Origin: Bathymodiolus brooksi thiotrophic gill symbiont
GTDB taxonomy: Bacteria > Pseudomonadota > Gammaproteobacteria > PS1 > Pseudothioglobaceae
Length of the DNA: 16,883 nucleotides
Assembly (NCBI RefSeq): GCF_903642095.1
Contig: NZ_CAHJWD020000382.1
Coordinates: 1-16,883 of the forward strand
Direction of reading: 5' to 3'
Below the pieces are notes generated by a model that was given only the letters and a program-made list of their open reading frames with translations, did not search any database and had not been told where the DNA came from. Shown here piece by piece: positions 1-7,291 of the stretch (the first letter of the stretch is position 1; every line of letters begins with the position of its first letter). Both the position numbers and the translations under genes were made by a program.

Positions 1-1333
1 TCTTTTTACTACTCTGTCGGCTAGGCATGGTGTGATATTTGAACATTGCTTTAAATTTATCGTCATTAGGATATAAGTCTTTAAATTCTGGTTGATTTTT
101 AATGTGACTTGCTCGTGTTAATTCTTTACTTGATATTTTTATTGCTAATGCGTTGTAAACTTTGTCTAGTTTGTTAGGAGAATAATGAGCAATAACGCTG
201 TAACGAATTGATAAGATGTATAAGTATTTGGCAAGTTTAATAAATTCATCGGCATTAAATTCATTGTAAGCGGTTAGTAATAATAAAAATGGCTGCTTAA
301 TAGTAAATAATTTAAAGGCCTTCAAGTAGGGTTTAACTTCAGAATACTCTGAATTATTCCAGAGCCCATCTTCTGGAGTGTTGAGTGCTGCAAATATTGG
401 TGCGTATTCTGATAAATTGTTTAAATAGTTTTGTGCATTTTCTGCCTGTGTAATTTTGTCTCTAATTCCATTAAATAGTTTTTTCTTGGTAACTAATGGG
501 TAATTAGCATTATGATAATAACGCACAAAATCTGTGAAATTTCCTTCCCCTAATTCAGAAATAATTTCGCTCCATTTTTTATCCATATCATCGAGTTCAG
601 CATCGTCAATTGAATTATTATGAGTAATCTGTGAAAATAGATAATTTTTAAGTAAATCAGGCGTTGAAAGCTGAACGCCTCTAGCATTAAGCGTCTCAAA
701 GACTTTATAGGCATTTAGATTATCATCTACTACAATCTTAGTAAATAACATACCATCTGTTGTTTTTTCAATAAAATTAACAATTTCTTCACCAGATTTT
801 TGCGTGATTTTTTTATAGAAAAACTCAAGGCAATTAGACATTAATTTATTTGTTTTGGTTTGGTTTCTACTAATTAAGGGCTTTAATTTCTCAGAAATGG
901 ATTTAAATTTGTCGTTATTATTTCTATTTAAAGTGAGTTTGTTGTAAGGTGTAAGCGTTGTTCTGCTTAAAGAGCCAATAAAATCACTTCTAAAGCCTTT
1001 TAATCTTAATTCATTGTCGTTACTATCTATATCGTCGTCAATTAGGGTTTGAATTGCCCTCATAGAAGACAGCACAAATAAAGACAAGGTAATCAATCGC
1101 TGTTGTCCGTCAATTACCGAAAAGTTATTTTTATCTTCTTCATTGCGTTGAAGGACAATGTAACCCATATAGTGCTCTTCTTCATTTAAGTTTTCAATAT
1201 CTTCCCATAAGTCTTCCCATTGCTCTTGATCCCAAGAGTAGTCCCTTTGAAAGCGAGGCACATGGTATTGAACACTATTCCCCATCAAGTTTTTAAATGT
1301 TTGATTGCTGGGCTCCATAGTAAGAAATGACAT
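1..1333 (-). CDS. DUF262-family (GmrSD-type) protein, C-terminus cut off by the window edge
   Basis: The reading frame is open without a stop from an ATG at 1333 to the left edge, giving 444 visible residues. Residues 23-34 (YHVPRFQRDYSW) and 75-80 (DGQQRL) are the hallmark motifs of the DUF262/GmrS N-terminal ParB-like nucleotide-binding domain. A third family motif, FETLNARG, begins at residue 212. In known family members this domain precedes a DUF1524 HNH nuclease. The visible part ends in a helical region with basic residues (SRQSSKK), where the nuclease domain would be expected to begin, so that domain is inferred and not seen. GmrSD-like proteins are modification-dependent (type IV) restriction or other anti-phage factors; this function comes from the family. 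A good ribosome-binding site (AGAAGG, 7 nt before the ATG) touches the leuC stop codon, so the gene probably shares the leuC transcript. Family call is firm, substrate unknown. Confidence 0.88.
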   Translation of the reverse strand, partial: MSFLTMEPSNQTFKNLMGNSVQYHVPRFQRDYSWDQEQWEDLWEDIENLNEEEHYMGYIVLQRNEEDKNNFSVIDGQQRLITLSLFVLSSMRAIQTLIDDDIDSNDNELRLKGFRSDFIGSLSRTTLTPYNKLTLNRNNNDKFKSISEKLKPLISRNQTKTNKLMSNCLEFFYKKITQKSGEEIVNFIEKTTDGMLFTKIVVDDNLNAYKVFETLNARGVQLSTPDLLKNYLFSQITHNNSIDDAELDDMDKKWSEIISELGEGNFTDFVRYYHNANYPLVTKKKLFNGIRDKITQAENAQNYLNNLSEYAPIFAALNTPEDGLWNNSEYSEVKPYLKAFKLFTIKQPFLLLLTAYNEFNADEFIKLAKYLYILSIRYSVIAHYSPNKLDKVYNALAIKISSKELTRASHIKNQPEFKDLYPNDDKFKAMFKYHTMPSRQSSKK

Positions 1334-1344
1334 CTTTTTACCTT

Positions 1345-2742
1345 CTAAATATTTGAAAAATGACCAGCAATAGCACTGGCTGTAGCAATTGCAGGGCTAA
1401 CTAAATGAGTGAATGAACCTTGACCTTGGCGACCTTCAAAGTTACGATTTGAGGTACTGGCACATCTTTCGCCTGCTTCTAGCTTGTCGGCGTTCATAGC
1501 TAGGCACATTGAGCAGCCAGCTTCACGCCATTCAAAACCTGCATCGGTAAAAATTTTGTCTAAGCCTTCTTCTTCGGCTTGTTTTTTGATTAAACCAGAA
1601 CCGGGGACGACCAGTGCTAATTTAATGTTATCGGCAATGTGTTTGCCTTTGGCAACGCTGGCAGCAATGCGTAAATCTTCAATGCGTGAGTTGGTGCAAG
1701 AGCCGATAAAAACTTTGTCGATTTTAATATCTGATATACGGGTGTCGGCGGTTAGATGGGTGTAGTCAAGTGCGTTTTGCCAACTGGTTTTTTGCACTTC
1801 GTTTTTGGCGTTTTTAGGGTTTGGCACGCTTTCATCAATTGCCACTACCATTTCTGGAGAGGTTCCCCAAGTAACTTGGGGTTTAATGTCGCTGGCTGAA
1901 AAATGTAGTGTTTTGTCAAAATATGCGTCTTTATCTGAATGTAAAGTTTGCCAATATTTAACGGCTTTGTCCCACTCGTCGCCAGTTGGTGCGAGTGGCT
2001 TGCCTTTGACATAGTCAATGGTTTTATCATCAACAGCAACCATACCGATGCGTGCACCAGCTTCGATTGCCATATTGCACAAGGTCATTCTTCCTTCTAT
2101 GGATAGGTTTTGAATGGTGCTGCCTGTAAATTCAATGGCGTAACCTGTGCCACCTGCTGTGCCGATTTGTCCGATGATATAAAGTGCTATATCTTTAGCG
2201 CTAACCATGTTGTTAAGCGTGCCAGTAACTTCAATTTTGAGATTTTTGGCTTTAGATTGCCACAAACAACCTGTGGCTAGCACATGCTCAACTTCGCTGG
2301 TGCCAATGCCAAAGGCTAAGGCACCCAATGCACCGTGGGTGGAGGTGTGTGAATCGCCACAAACGATGCTCATGCCCGGTAGCGTTGCACCTTGTTCAGG
2401 GCCAATTACATGCACAATACCTTGGCGAATGTCATTCATCTGAATTTCATTAATGCCAAATTTTTTGCAGTTTTTATCCAAAGTTTCTACTTGGAGTTTT
2501 GAAATTGGGTCAGTGATGCTATTAACACCATTTGAACGCTCAGTCGTTGGCACATTGTGATCGGGAACCGCTAAATTTGCCTGAATACGCCATGGTTTTC
2601 TGCCTGCTATTGCCAAACCTTCAAAGGCTTGTGGCGAAGTTACTTCATGAATTAGTTGCCTATCGATATAAATAAGTGCAGTGCTTTCCTCTTCACGCAC
2701 AATATGTGCGTTCATCAATTTGTCGTAAAGTGTTTGTGTCAT
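1345..2742 (-). CDS. leuC: 3-isopropylmalate dehydratase large subunit
   Basis: LeuC pairs with the small subunit LeuD to isomerise 2-isopropylmalate to 3-isopropylmalate in cytosolic leucine synthesis. The 465-residue product matches the usual length of about 466 and belongs to the aconitase family. The three [4Fe-4S] cysteines are visible as C349 (GSCTNSR) and C410/C413 (GCSMCLAMN), and the substrate-site stretch [14 protein letters not shown] is intact. The start chosen is the ATG at 2742 (MTQTLYDKL), which aligns with E. coli LeuC; a TTG at 2754 would add four residues without a counterpart. No clear Shine-Dalgarno precedes either. leuD and leuB, the usual downstream neighbours, are not next to it: a DUF262 gene follows after 11 nt. 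It is divergent from the asnO-like gene over a 55-nt gap that must hold both promoters. Confidence 0.97.
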   Translation of the reverse strand: MTQTLYDKLMNAHIVREEESTALIYIDRQLIHEVTSPQAFEGLAIAGRKPWRIQANLAVPDHNVPTTERSNGVNSITDPISKLQVETLDKNCKKFGINEIQMNDIRQGIVHVIGPEQGATLPGMSIVCGDSHTSTHGALGALAFGIGTSEVEHVLATGCLWQSKAKNLKIEVTGTLNNMVSAKDIALYIIGQIGTAGGTGYAIEFTGSTIQNLSIEGRMTLCNMAIEAGARIGMVAVDDKTIDYVKGKPLAPTGDEWDKAVKYWQTLHSDKDAYFDKTLHFSASDIKPQVTWGTSPEMVVAIDESVPNPKNAKNEVQKTSWQNALDYTHLTADTRISDIKIDKVFIGSCTNSRIEDLRIAASVAKGKHIADNIKLALVVPGSGLIKKQAEEEGLDKIFTDAGFEWREAGCSMCLAMNADKLEAGERCASTSNRNFEGRQGQGSFTHLVSPAIATASAIAGHFSNI

Positions 2743-2797
2743 TACTAGTAGCAATACTTGATAAAATAGATTATTTTACATTCTTTGTAACTTTAAT

Positions 2798-4558
2798 ATG
2801 TGTGGACTTTGCGGACAATTAAGATTTGACAATCAAGCAGTGGTGCAAACTGACTTACAAGCGATGATGCAAAAGATTGCACGCAGAGGGCCTGATGATA
2901 ACGGTGTTTGGCTGGATAAAACTATGGGTTTTGGGCATCAGCGTTTGAGTATTATTGATTTATCTAATCATGCACATCAGCCAATGGTGGATGAAAATCT
3001 TGGTTTGGTTTTGGTATTTAATGGCACGATTTACAATTATCAATTGTTACGCACAGATTTAACAAAACAAGGGTATAAGTTTTTTTCCACTTCTGATACT
3101 GAGGTTATACTCAAGGCTTATCATTGCTGGGGTGAGGATTGTGTAACGCATTTGGATGGGATGTTTGCTTTTTGCATTTGGAATGGTAAAAAATTGTTTG
3201 TTGCACGGGATAGGATGGGCATTAAGCCATTGTATTTTAATCTTAGTAATCATGCCTTTAGTTTTGCCTCCAACACACAAGCCTTGCTGGCAATTGGGGC
3301 AGAACGAAGCATTAATTCGGTGGCATTGCAACAGCAATTGTCGTTGCATGGCGTAGTGCCTGCACCAAATACAATTCTGAATGGGGTGCATAAAATTAAA
3401 CCTGCCACCACATTAACGATTGACGCACAAGGCAATATTAGTGAGAAAACTTATTGGCAACCAAGTGCACAAAGAACAGATTTAAGCGACCAATCGTATC
3501 TTGATAAGACCCATGAACTGTTAATTAAAGCAGTGGATAAAAGAATGTTAGCAGCGGATGTGCCGATTGGTGTGTTGCTATCAGGTGGGTTAGATTCTTC
3601 GTTGTTGGTAGGATTATTGCACGAAGCAGGGCATCAAAATATTCGCTCGTTTTCGATTGGTTTTGAGGATATTGATGATGAAGTAGGTTCGGAGTTTGAG
3701 TATTCAGACCAAATTGTTAAACAATTTAATACCATACACGAAAAATATGTCATCGCTAATTCGCAAGTATTACCCCGACTTGGTGAGGCGGTGGCGAATA
3801 TGGCAGAGCCGATGGTGGGGCAGGATGCGGTGGCGTTTTATTTATTATCTGAACAAGTGTCAAAGCACAGTAAAGTGGTGTTATCAGGGCAGGGGGCAGA
3901 TGAAGCATTTGCGGGGTATTTTTGGTATTCACGCATGCAGAAAGAATCGGGCAGTGAATTTGAGCGTTTTGCCAGACATTATATTGATAGGCCGTATGAA
4001 GAATACTTACAAACCGTGAACGCCAAATACCACACGGGCAATCACACTCAAGAATGGCTTAATAAAGAATTTGCCAAAGCCAATGCAGATGAATTTATGG
4101 ACAAGGTTTTTCGCACTGATATTACCCGCTTGATTGTTGATGACCCTGTAAAACGCGTAGATAATATGACGATGGCGTGGGGCTTGGAAGCGCGCGTGCC
4201 GTTTATGGATACACAATTGGTTGAGCATGCACTGAGTATGCCACCAAGTTTAAAAATGGCAGAAGAGGGTAAGTATCCTCTTAAATATATTTCCCGTGGG
4301 TTGCTGCCTGATAGTGTGATTGACCGTAAAAAAGGTTATTTTCCGATGCCAGCACTGAAATATGTGCGAGGTGAATTTTTGGATTTTATGAGTGATATCC
4401 TTACTTCAAGTGCCTGCAAAAATCGTGGCGTATTTGACCAAAAATTTGTCAAAAAAGTTATTAACAAACCTGAGAATTATATGACCGCATTGAATGGCTC
4501 ACGCTTGTGGCATTTGGCATTATTAGAATATTGGCTACAAATAAATATCGATGAATAA
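2798..4558 (+). CDS. asnO: Asparagine-synthetase-like glutamine amidotransferase, probably N-acetylglutaminylglutamine amide synthase
   Basis: The protein (586 residues) has a class II glutamine amidotransferase domain at about 2-200 and an asparagine-synthase domain at about 235-580. Visible features are the nucleophile C2 directly after the initiator Met, the RGPD and HQRLS motifs (about 30-51), NGTIYN (75-80), the ATP pyrophosphate loop SGGLDSS (262-268) and SGQGADE (363-369). Length and several stretches, such as [20 protein letters not shown] (336-355) and [15 protein letters not shown] (448-462), resemble the AsnO-type enzyme more than E. coli AsnB (554 residues). AsnO makes the osmolyte N-acetylglutaminylglutamine amide (NAGGN). 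The usual partner, Ngg (acetyltransferase/ATP-grasp), is not in the window, so ordinary asparagine synthesis cannot be excluded. The start is fixed by C2. It overlaps rnhA by 8 nt. Confidence 0.8.
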   Translation: MCGLCGQLRFDNQAVVQTDLQAMMQKIARRGPDDNGVWLDKTMGFGHQRLSIIDLSNHAHQPMVDENLGLVLVFNGTIYNYQLLRTDLTKQGYKFFSTSDTEVILKAYHCWGEDCVTHLDGMFAFCIWNGKKLFVARDRMGIKPLYFNLSNHAFSFASNTQALLAIGAERSINSVALQQQLSLHGVVPAPNTILNGVHKIKPATTLTIDAQGNISEKTYWQPSAQRTDLSDQSYLDKTHELLIKAVDKRMLAADVPIGVLLSGGLDSSLLVGLLHEAGHQNIRSFSIGFEDIDDEVGSEFEYSDQIVKQFNTIHEKYVIANSQVLPRLGEAVANMAEPMVGQDAVAFYLLSEQVSKHSKVVLSGQGADEAFAGYFWYSRMQKESGSEFERFARHYIDRPYEEYLQTVNAKYHTGNHTQEWLNKEFAKANADEFMDKVFRTDITRLIVDDPVKRVDNMTMAWGLEARVPFMDTQLVEHALSMPPSLKMAEEGKYPLKYISRGLLPDSVIDRKKGYFPMPALKYVRGEFLDFMSDILTSSACKNRGVFDQKFVKKVINKPENYMTALNGSRLWHLALLEYWLQINIDE

Positions 4559-4994
4559 AATAATTATATACACAGATGGTGGCTGTCGAGGTAACCCCGG
4601 TATTGGTGGTTGGGGCGTGTGGTTGCGTTATGGCAAGCGTGAGAAAAAACTCAACGGTTCTGAAAAAGACACCACCAATAATCGTATGGAGTTAATGGCT
4701 GCGATTAAGGCGTTAGAAGCGATTAAATCAGCAAATATTGCCATTGATTTATACACAGATTCAAAATATGTAATGAACGGTATCACTCAATGGATTGTTG
4801 GCTGGAAGCAGAAAAATTGGAAAACAGCGGCAAAAAAGCCCGTTAAAAATGCTGATCTTTGGCAACAATTAGATAAGCTCAATCAAAAATATCAAATAAA
4901 TTGGTGCTGGGTTAAAGGTCATAGTGGCGACAAAGGTAACGATATGGCAGATTTGTTGGCTAATCAAGCAATGGATAATATTAATTTATCATAA
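4551..4994 (+). CDS. rnhA: Ribonuclease HI
   Basis: RNase HI cleaves the RNA strand of RNA-DNA hybrids (R-loops, primers) in the cytosol using two divalent metals. The 147-residue product is close to the E. coli length of 155. It carries the complete catalytic set: D9 in [11 protein letters not shown]47 in [10 protein letters not shown]70 in YTDSKYV, H124 in VKGHSG and D134, essentially at E. coli numbering. The basic handle region ([20 protein letters not shown], 85-104) is also present. The ATG at 4551 lies inside the last codons of the asnO-like gene (8-nt overlap), so translation is probably coupled. No intrinsic terminator is evident after the stop, where the sequence is A/T only. Confidence 0.97.
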   Translation: MNKIIIYTDGGCRGNPGIGGWGVWLRYGKREKKLNGSEKDTTNNRMELMAAIKALEAIKSANIAIDLYTDSKYVMNGITQWIVGWKQKNWKTAAKKPVKNADLWQQLDKLNQKYQINWCWVKGHSGDKGNDMADLLANQAMDNINLS

Positions 4995-5015
4995 TATTAT
5001 TAAATATAGATAGAC

Positions 5016-5043
5016 TTGCAAAGTATTTTTTCTTGTGAATAAT
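5016..5043 (+). promoter_or_regulatory. Possible sigma-70 promoter for the small exported protein gene
   Basis: TTGCAA at 5016-5021 and AATAAT at 5038-5043 are separated by 16 nt, about 36 nt ahead of the ATG at 5080. Both hexamers are imperfect and the region is A/T-rich, so chance is a real alternative. It is the best candidate in the rnhA/5080 gap. Confidence 0.3.
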
Positions 5044-5079
5044 GAGGGTTTTTAATTAATTGAAACATAGGAAATAACA

Positions 5080-5310
5080 ATGAAAAAATTAGCAATATTA
5101 TTTGGACTGGCATTAAGTTTTAATGTGTTTGCTGATGCGCAAGACGGTGTTACTGTATTAAGTGATGACGCAACTGAGGCTCAAATACAACTAGTGCGTG
5201 ATGGTGCTAAAAATCGTTGTGAAGAGGTTGATGATGAAGATCAGCGTGAGATTTGCGTGGTTGATTATTATGCACAACATAATTTAGAAGAAGCGCCTAG
5301 TTGCGATTAG
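5080..5310 (+). CDS. Small exported acidic protein with three cysteines, unknown function
   Basis: I do not recognise a family. The 76-residue product begins with a typical Sec signal peptide (MKKLAILFGLALSFNVFADA); cleavage after A18 or A20 would leave about 56-58 residues. The mature part is strongly acidic (DDATEA, EEVDDEDQRE) and has C47, C59 and C75. Three cysteines leave one unpaired unless it dimerises or meets a partner. An AGGA ribosome-binding site lies 7 nt before the ATG, the signal peptide is convincing and a terminator-like hairpin follows, so it is probably a real gene despite its size. It precedes the two exported rhodanese-like genes. A link to thiol or sulfur handling is conceivable but is only inference from cysteines and position. 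Confidence 0.8.
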   Translation: MKKLAILFGLALSFNVFADAQDGVTVLSDDATEAQIQLVRDGAKNRCEEVDDEDQREICVVDYYAQHNLEEAPSCD

Positions 5311-5358
5311 TAACAAGAATTTTTAGCACTGCTTATTTATAGAGGGCTATCAATAACC

Positions 5359-5379
5359 AACTCGAAAGAGTTATTTTTT
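5359..5379 (+). terminator. Rho-independent terminator after the small exported protein gene
   Basis: A perfect 5-bp stem AACTC (5359-5363) / GAGTT (5368-5372) closes a GAAA tetraloop and is followed by A and then six T's (5374-5379). The stem is short, so termination may be partial. It lies 48 nt after the stop at 5310 and 26 nt before the next ATG, separating the small-protein gene from the rhodanese pair. Confidence 0.6.
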
Positions 5380-5405
5380 ATATAAAACAAAGAAGGGAAA
5401 ATAAA

Positions 5406-6050
5406 ATGAAACTTAAAACATTAGTAATAAGTGCTGCATCAGTAGCATTGTTAGCATCAACAGCTGTAACCGCTAAGCCAGTTGGTATCGTTAAGGGCGT
5501 TATGGAAATTGCAGGTATCTCTCGTAACCAAGACAATAAAGCCACCATTCACCCAGCATTTGCTAAGACTTCGCGTCCTTGTCCACCGTTCTGTATTCAA
5601 CCCACCCACCCATTTGCACCTGCATCAGTTGAGACAGTTAGTGAGTTAGACATTATCCATGCTATTCGTGATATTGCCAAAGGTGACAAGTCAAAAATGG
5701 TTATTGATGCGCGTACGCCAGTATGGATGTCTGCCAAGAAAGGTGGCACTATTAAAGGCTCAGTAAATATTTCTTTTAAGAAATTAAATGCTAAGGCAGT
5801 TGCTAAAGACCCAGATGCGGTGATGGATATTCTAATCAAGCAATTTGGTGTTATTGATAACGGCTCAGGTGTTTTAAACTTTAGCAAAGCCAAGACTTTA
5901 TATTTATTCTGTAATGGTTCGTGGTGTGGTCAATCACCTGCGGCAATTAGAGCATTACTTTCTTTGGGTTACCCAGAAAGCAAGCTTAAATATTACCGTT
6001 CAGGTATGAATGCATGGCATTCATTAGGTCTTAGCACTGTTGGTAAATAA
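5406..6050 (+). CDS. Periplasmic rhodanese-like protein (tandem paralogue 1)
   Basis: The 214-residue protein has a Sec signal peptide ending VTA|KP (cleavage after A23), so it should be soluble in the periplasm. A proline/cysteine motif RPCPPFCIQP (58-66, C59 and C63) precedes a rhodanese-like fold at about 78-214. The fold shows IDARTPVW (100-107), GTIKGSVNI (114-122), the active-site region LYLFCNGSWCGQS (165-177) and a final GMNAWHSLGL. The first loop cysteine, C169, is at the position of the rhodanese sulfur-carrying Cys. The loop is longer than the usual C-x4-R-S and has a second Cys, C174. Rhodaneses move sulfane sulfur or reduce/oxidise thiols; the substrate here is unknown. The ribosome-binding site AAGGGA lies 7 nt before the ATG. 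The next gene, 21 nt downstream, is a close paralogue with a lipoprotein signal. Confidence 0.85.
   Translation: MKLKTLVISAASVALLASTAVTAKPVGIVKGVMEIAGISRNQDNKATIHPAFAKTSRPCPPFCIQPTHPFAPASVETVSELDIIHAIRDIAKGDKSKMVIDARTPVWMSAKKGGTIKGSVNISFKKLNAKAVAKDPDAVMDILIKQFGVIDNGSGVLNFSKAKTLYLFCNGSWCGQSPAAIRALLSLGYPESKLKYYRSGMNAWHSLGLSTVGK
5791..5889 (+). repeat. 99-nt exact direct repeat, copy 1 (in rhodanese paralogue 1)
   Basis: This tract is identical base for base to 6496-6594 (offset 705). It begins CTAAGGCAGTTG and ends in TTTAGCAAAG. It encodes AKAVAKDPDAVM through NFSK, immediately ahead of the catalytic loop. Adjacent parts of the two genes differ at many synonymous sites, so the tract looks homogenised. 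Confidence 0.95.
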
Positions 6051-6071
6051 CTATTGCTAATTTAGGAAATT

Positions 6072-6755
6072 ATGATGAAAATGAAATTATTATTTATTGC
6101 TACTACTGCATTATTTTTAACCGCTTGTGGTGGCATTACAGAAACTAAAAAAAGTAGTGTCGTAGAGGTTAAAAAGGCTGGTAAGCCAGTTGGGATTGTT
6201 AAAGATGTGATGAAAGTTGCAGGTATTTATCGTAACCAAGATGGTAAAAATACGATTCATCCAGCGTTTGCAAAGACCTCTCGTCCTTGTCCGCCGTTCT
6301 GCATTCAACCACAGAATCCATTTGCACCTGAACCAGTTGATACGGTAACTGAGTTAGACATTATCCATGCACTTCGTGATATTGCTAATGGGGCTAATGC
6401 TATGGTAATTGATGCCAGAACATCTATTTGGACCACCGCTAAGAAAGGTGGCACCATTAAGGGTGCGGTGAATATTTCCTTTAAGAAGTTAAATTCTAAG
6501 GCAGTTGCTAAAGACCCAGATGCGGTGATGGATATTCTAATCAAGCAATTTGGTGTTATTGATAACGGCTCAGGTGTTTTAAACTTTAGCAAAGTCAAAA
6601 CTTTATACTTATTCTGTAATGGTTTGTGGTGTGGTCAATCACCTGCGGCAATCAAATCTTTACTTGCATTAGGTTATCCAGCTAGTAAGCTTAAGTATTA
6701 CCGTGAAGGTATGAATTCATGGCATTCACTAGGTCTTAGCACTGTTGGTAAGTAG
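6072..6755 (+). CDS. Rhodanese-like lipoprotein (tandem paralogue 2)
   Basis: The 227-residue product is a close paralogue of the preceding gene but begins with a lipoprotein signal: hydrophobic helix 6-16, then the lipobox LTAC with C19 as the lipidated residue. Residues after C19 are GG, not Asp, so by the +2 rule the protein should go to the outer membrane. About 20 extra residues (TETKKSSVVEVKKAGK) act as a tether. The core keeps RPCPPFC (C73, C77), IDARTSIW and the loop CNGLWCGQS (C182, C187). Sulfurtransferase or thiol chemistry is a family-based inference. AGGA lies 4 nt before the first ATG and 7 nt before the second (6075), so initiation may be at M2. A strong terminator follows, overlapping the next gene. 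Confidence 0.85.
   Translation: MMKMKLLFIATTALFLTACGGITETKKSSVVEVKKAGKPVGIVKDVMKVAGIYRNQDGKNTIHPAFAKTSRPCPPFCIQPQNPFAPEPVDTVTELDIIHALRDIANGANAMVIDARTSIWTTAKKGGTIKGAVNISFKKLNSKAVAKDPDAVMDILIKQFGVIDNGSGVLNFSKVKTLYLFCNGLWCGQSPAAIKSLLALGYPASKLKYYREGMNSWHSLGLSTVGK
6496..6594 (+). repeat. 99-nt exact direct repeat, copy 2 (in rhodanese paralogue 2)
   Basis: This is the second copy of the tract at 5791-5889. The identity breaks at single substitutions on both sides (G/T on the left, C/T on the right), and lower but still high similarity continues to the stop codons. Confidence 0.95.
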
Positions 6756-6767
6756 TTTTTGATTACC

Positions 6768-7289
6768 TTGTTAAAGGAGAAAAGGGCGTTAATAGCGTCC
6801 TTTTTTTTCGTATTAGGATGGTTTGCAACATCGGTTGATGCTGATTTTCATACTGAAAAATGGTATCAAATTGGCTATGATTATTCTCAGCAGGGACGCA
6901 ATGATAATGCATTTCGTTGGATGATGCGTGCAGCTGAGGCAGGACATGCGGCGGCTCAAAACAATATTGGACTGAGTTATTTGCATGGATTAGGCGTGGA
7001 ACAAGATGATAAAAAGGCATTTAAATGGTTTGAAAAATCAGCAAAACAGGGGTTGTCTTATGCACAAAGTGAATTGGCGATGTTGTATTATCGACAAGGT
7101 AATGTTAAGCAAGCACAACACTGGTGGCTAATAGCAGCGAATGCGAATGATGAATATGCTCAGTTTAATTTGGCTTCGTTATTTTTAGAACAAAGTCATC
7201 TTAAAAAAGCGTATTATTGGTTTCAACAAGCCAATCAAAATAAACACCCAAATGCACGAGCTGCATTAGAGAAATTAAAGGAAAAATAA
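6768..7289 (+). CDS. Exported Sel1-repeat protein
   Basis: Residues from about 31 (counted from TTG 6759) to the end form roughly four Sel1-like (TPR-related) helical repeats, such as GHAAAQNNIGLSYLHGLGV followed by DDKKAFKWFEKSAKQG. Sel1 repeats are protein-interaction scaffolds; a partner is not known. The N-terminus reads as a signal peptide (LLKEKRALIASFFFVLGWFATSVDA, shown from residue 4). There is no ATG before the mature part, so initiation is probably at TTG 6768, or TTG 6759 which adds three residues. Neither has an upstream Shine-Dalgarno; an AAAGGAG sits just inside the frame at 6773-6779. The codons for the signal peptide coincide with a terminator hairpin. It is followed after 2 nt by the DUF3530 gene, implying co-translation. 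Confidence 0.75.
   Translation: MLKEKRALIASFFFVLGWFATSVDADFHTEKWYQIGYDYSQQGRNDNAFRWMMRAAEAGHAAAQNNIGLSYLHGLGVEQDDKKAFKWFEKSAKQGLSYAQSELAMLYYRQGNVKQAQHWWLIAANANDEYAQFNLASLFLEQSHLKKAYYWFQQANQNKHPNARAALEKLKEK
6780..6808 (+). terminator. Strong Rho-independent terminator after the rhodanese pair, inside the start of the Sel1 gene
   Basis: GGGCGTT (6784-6790) pairs with AGCGTCC (6794-6800), with two G-T wobbles and loop AAT. The stem is extended by A6780-A6783 against T6801-T6804, and eight T's run from 6801 to 6808. This is a textbook intrinsic terminator 25 nt after the stop at 6755, but it lies within the coding frame of the Sel1 protein signal peptide. Confidence 0.8.
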
Positions 7290-7291
7290 GT

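Noticed and set aside
1484..2443. Several plus-strand frames across leuC (60-93 codons)
   Set aside because: They lie entirely antisense to a fully conserved LeuC, show no domain and have no ribosome-binding site; they are shadows of codon bias.
4975..5000. 9-bp inverted repeat ATAATATTA/TAATATTAT spanning the rnhA stop codon, as a terminator
   Set aside because: The stem is A/T only and no T-tract follows, so it would be weak and is expected by chance in such A/T-rich sequence.
6801..6808. T8 homopolymer as a frameshift that breaks the Sel1 gene
   Set aside because: No ATG exists upstream in any frame that a one-base shift would join, and the present frame already yields a proper signal peptide, so a TTG start explains the data better.
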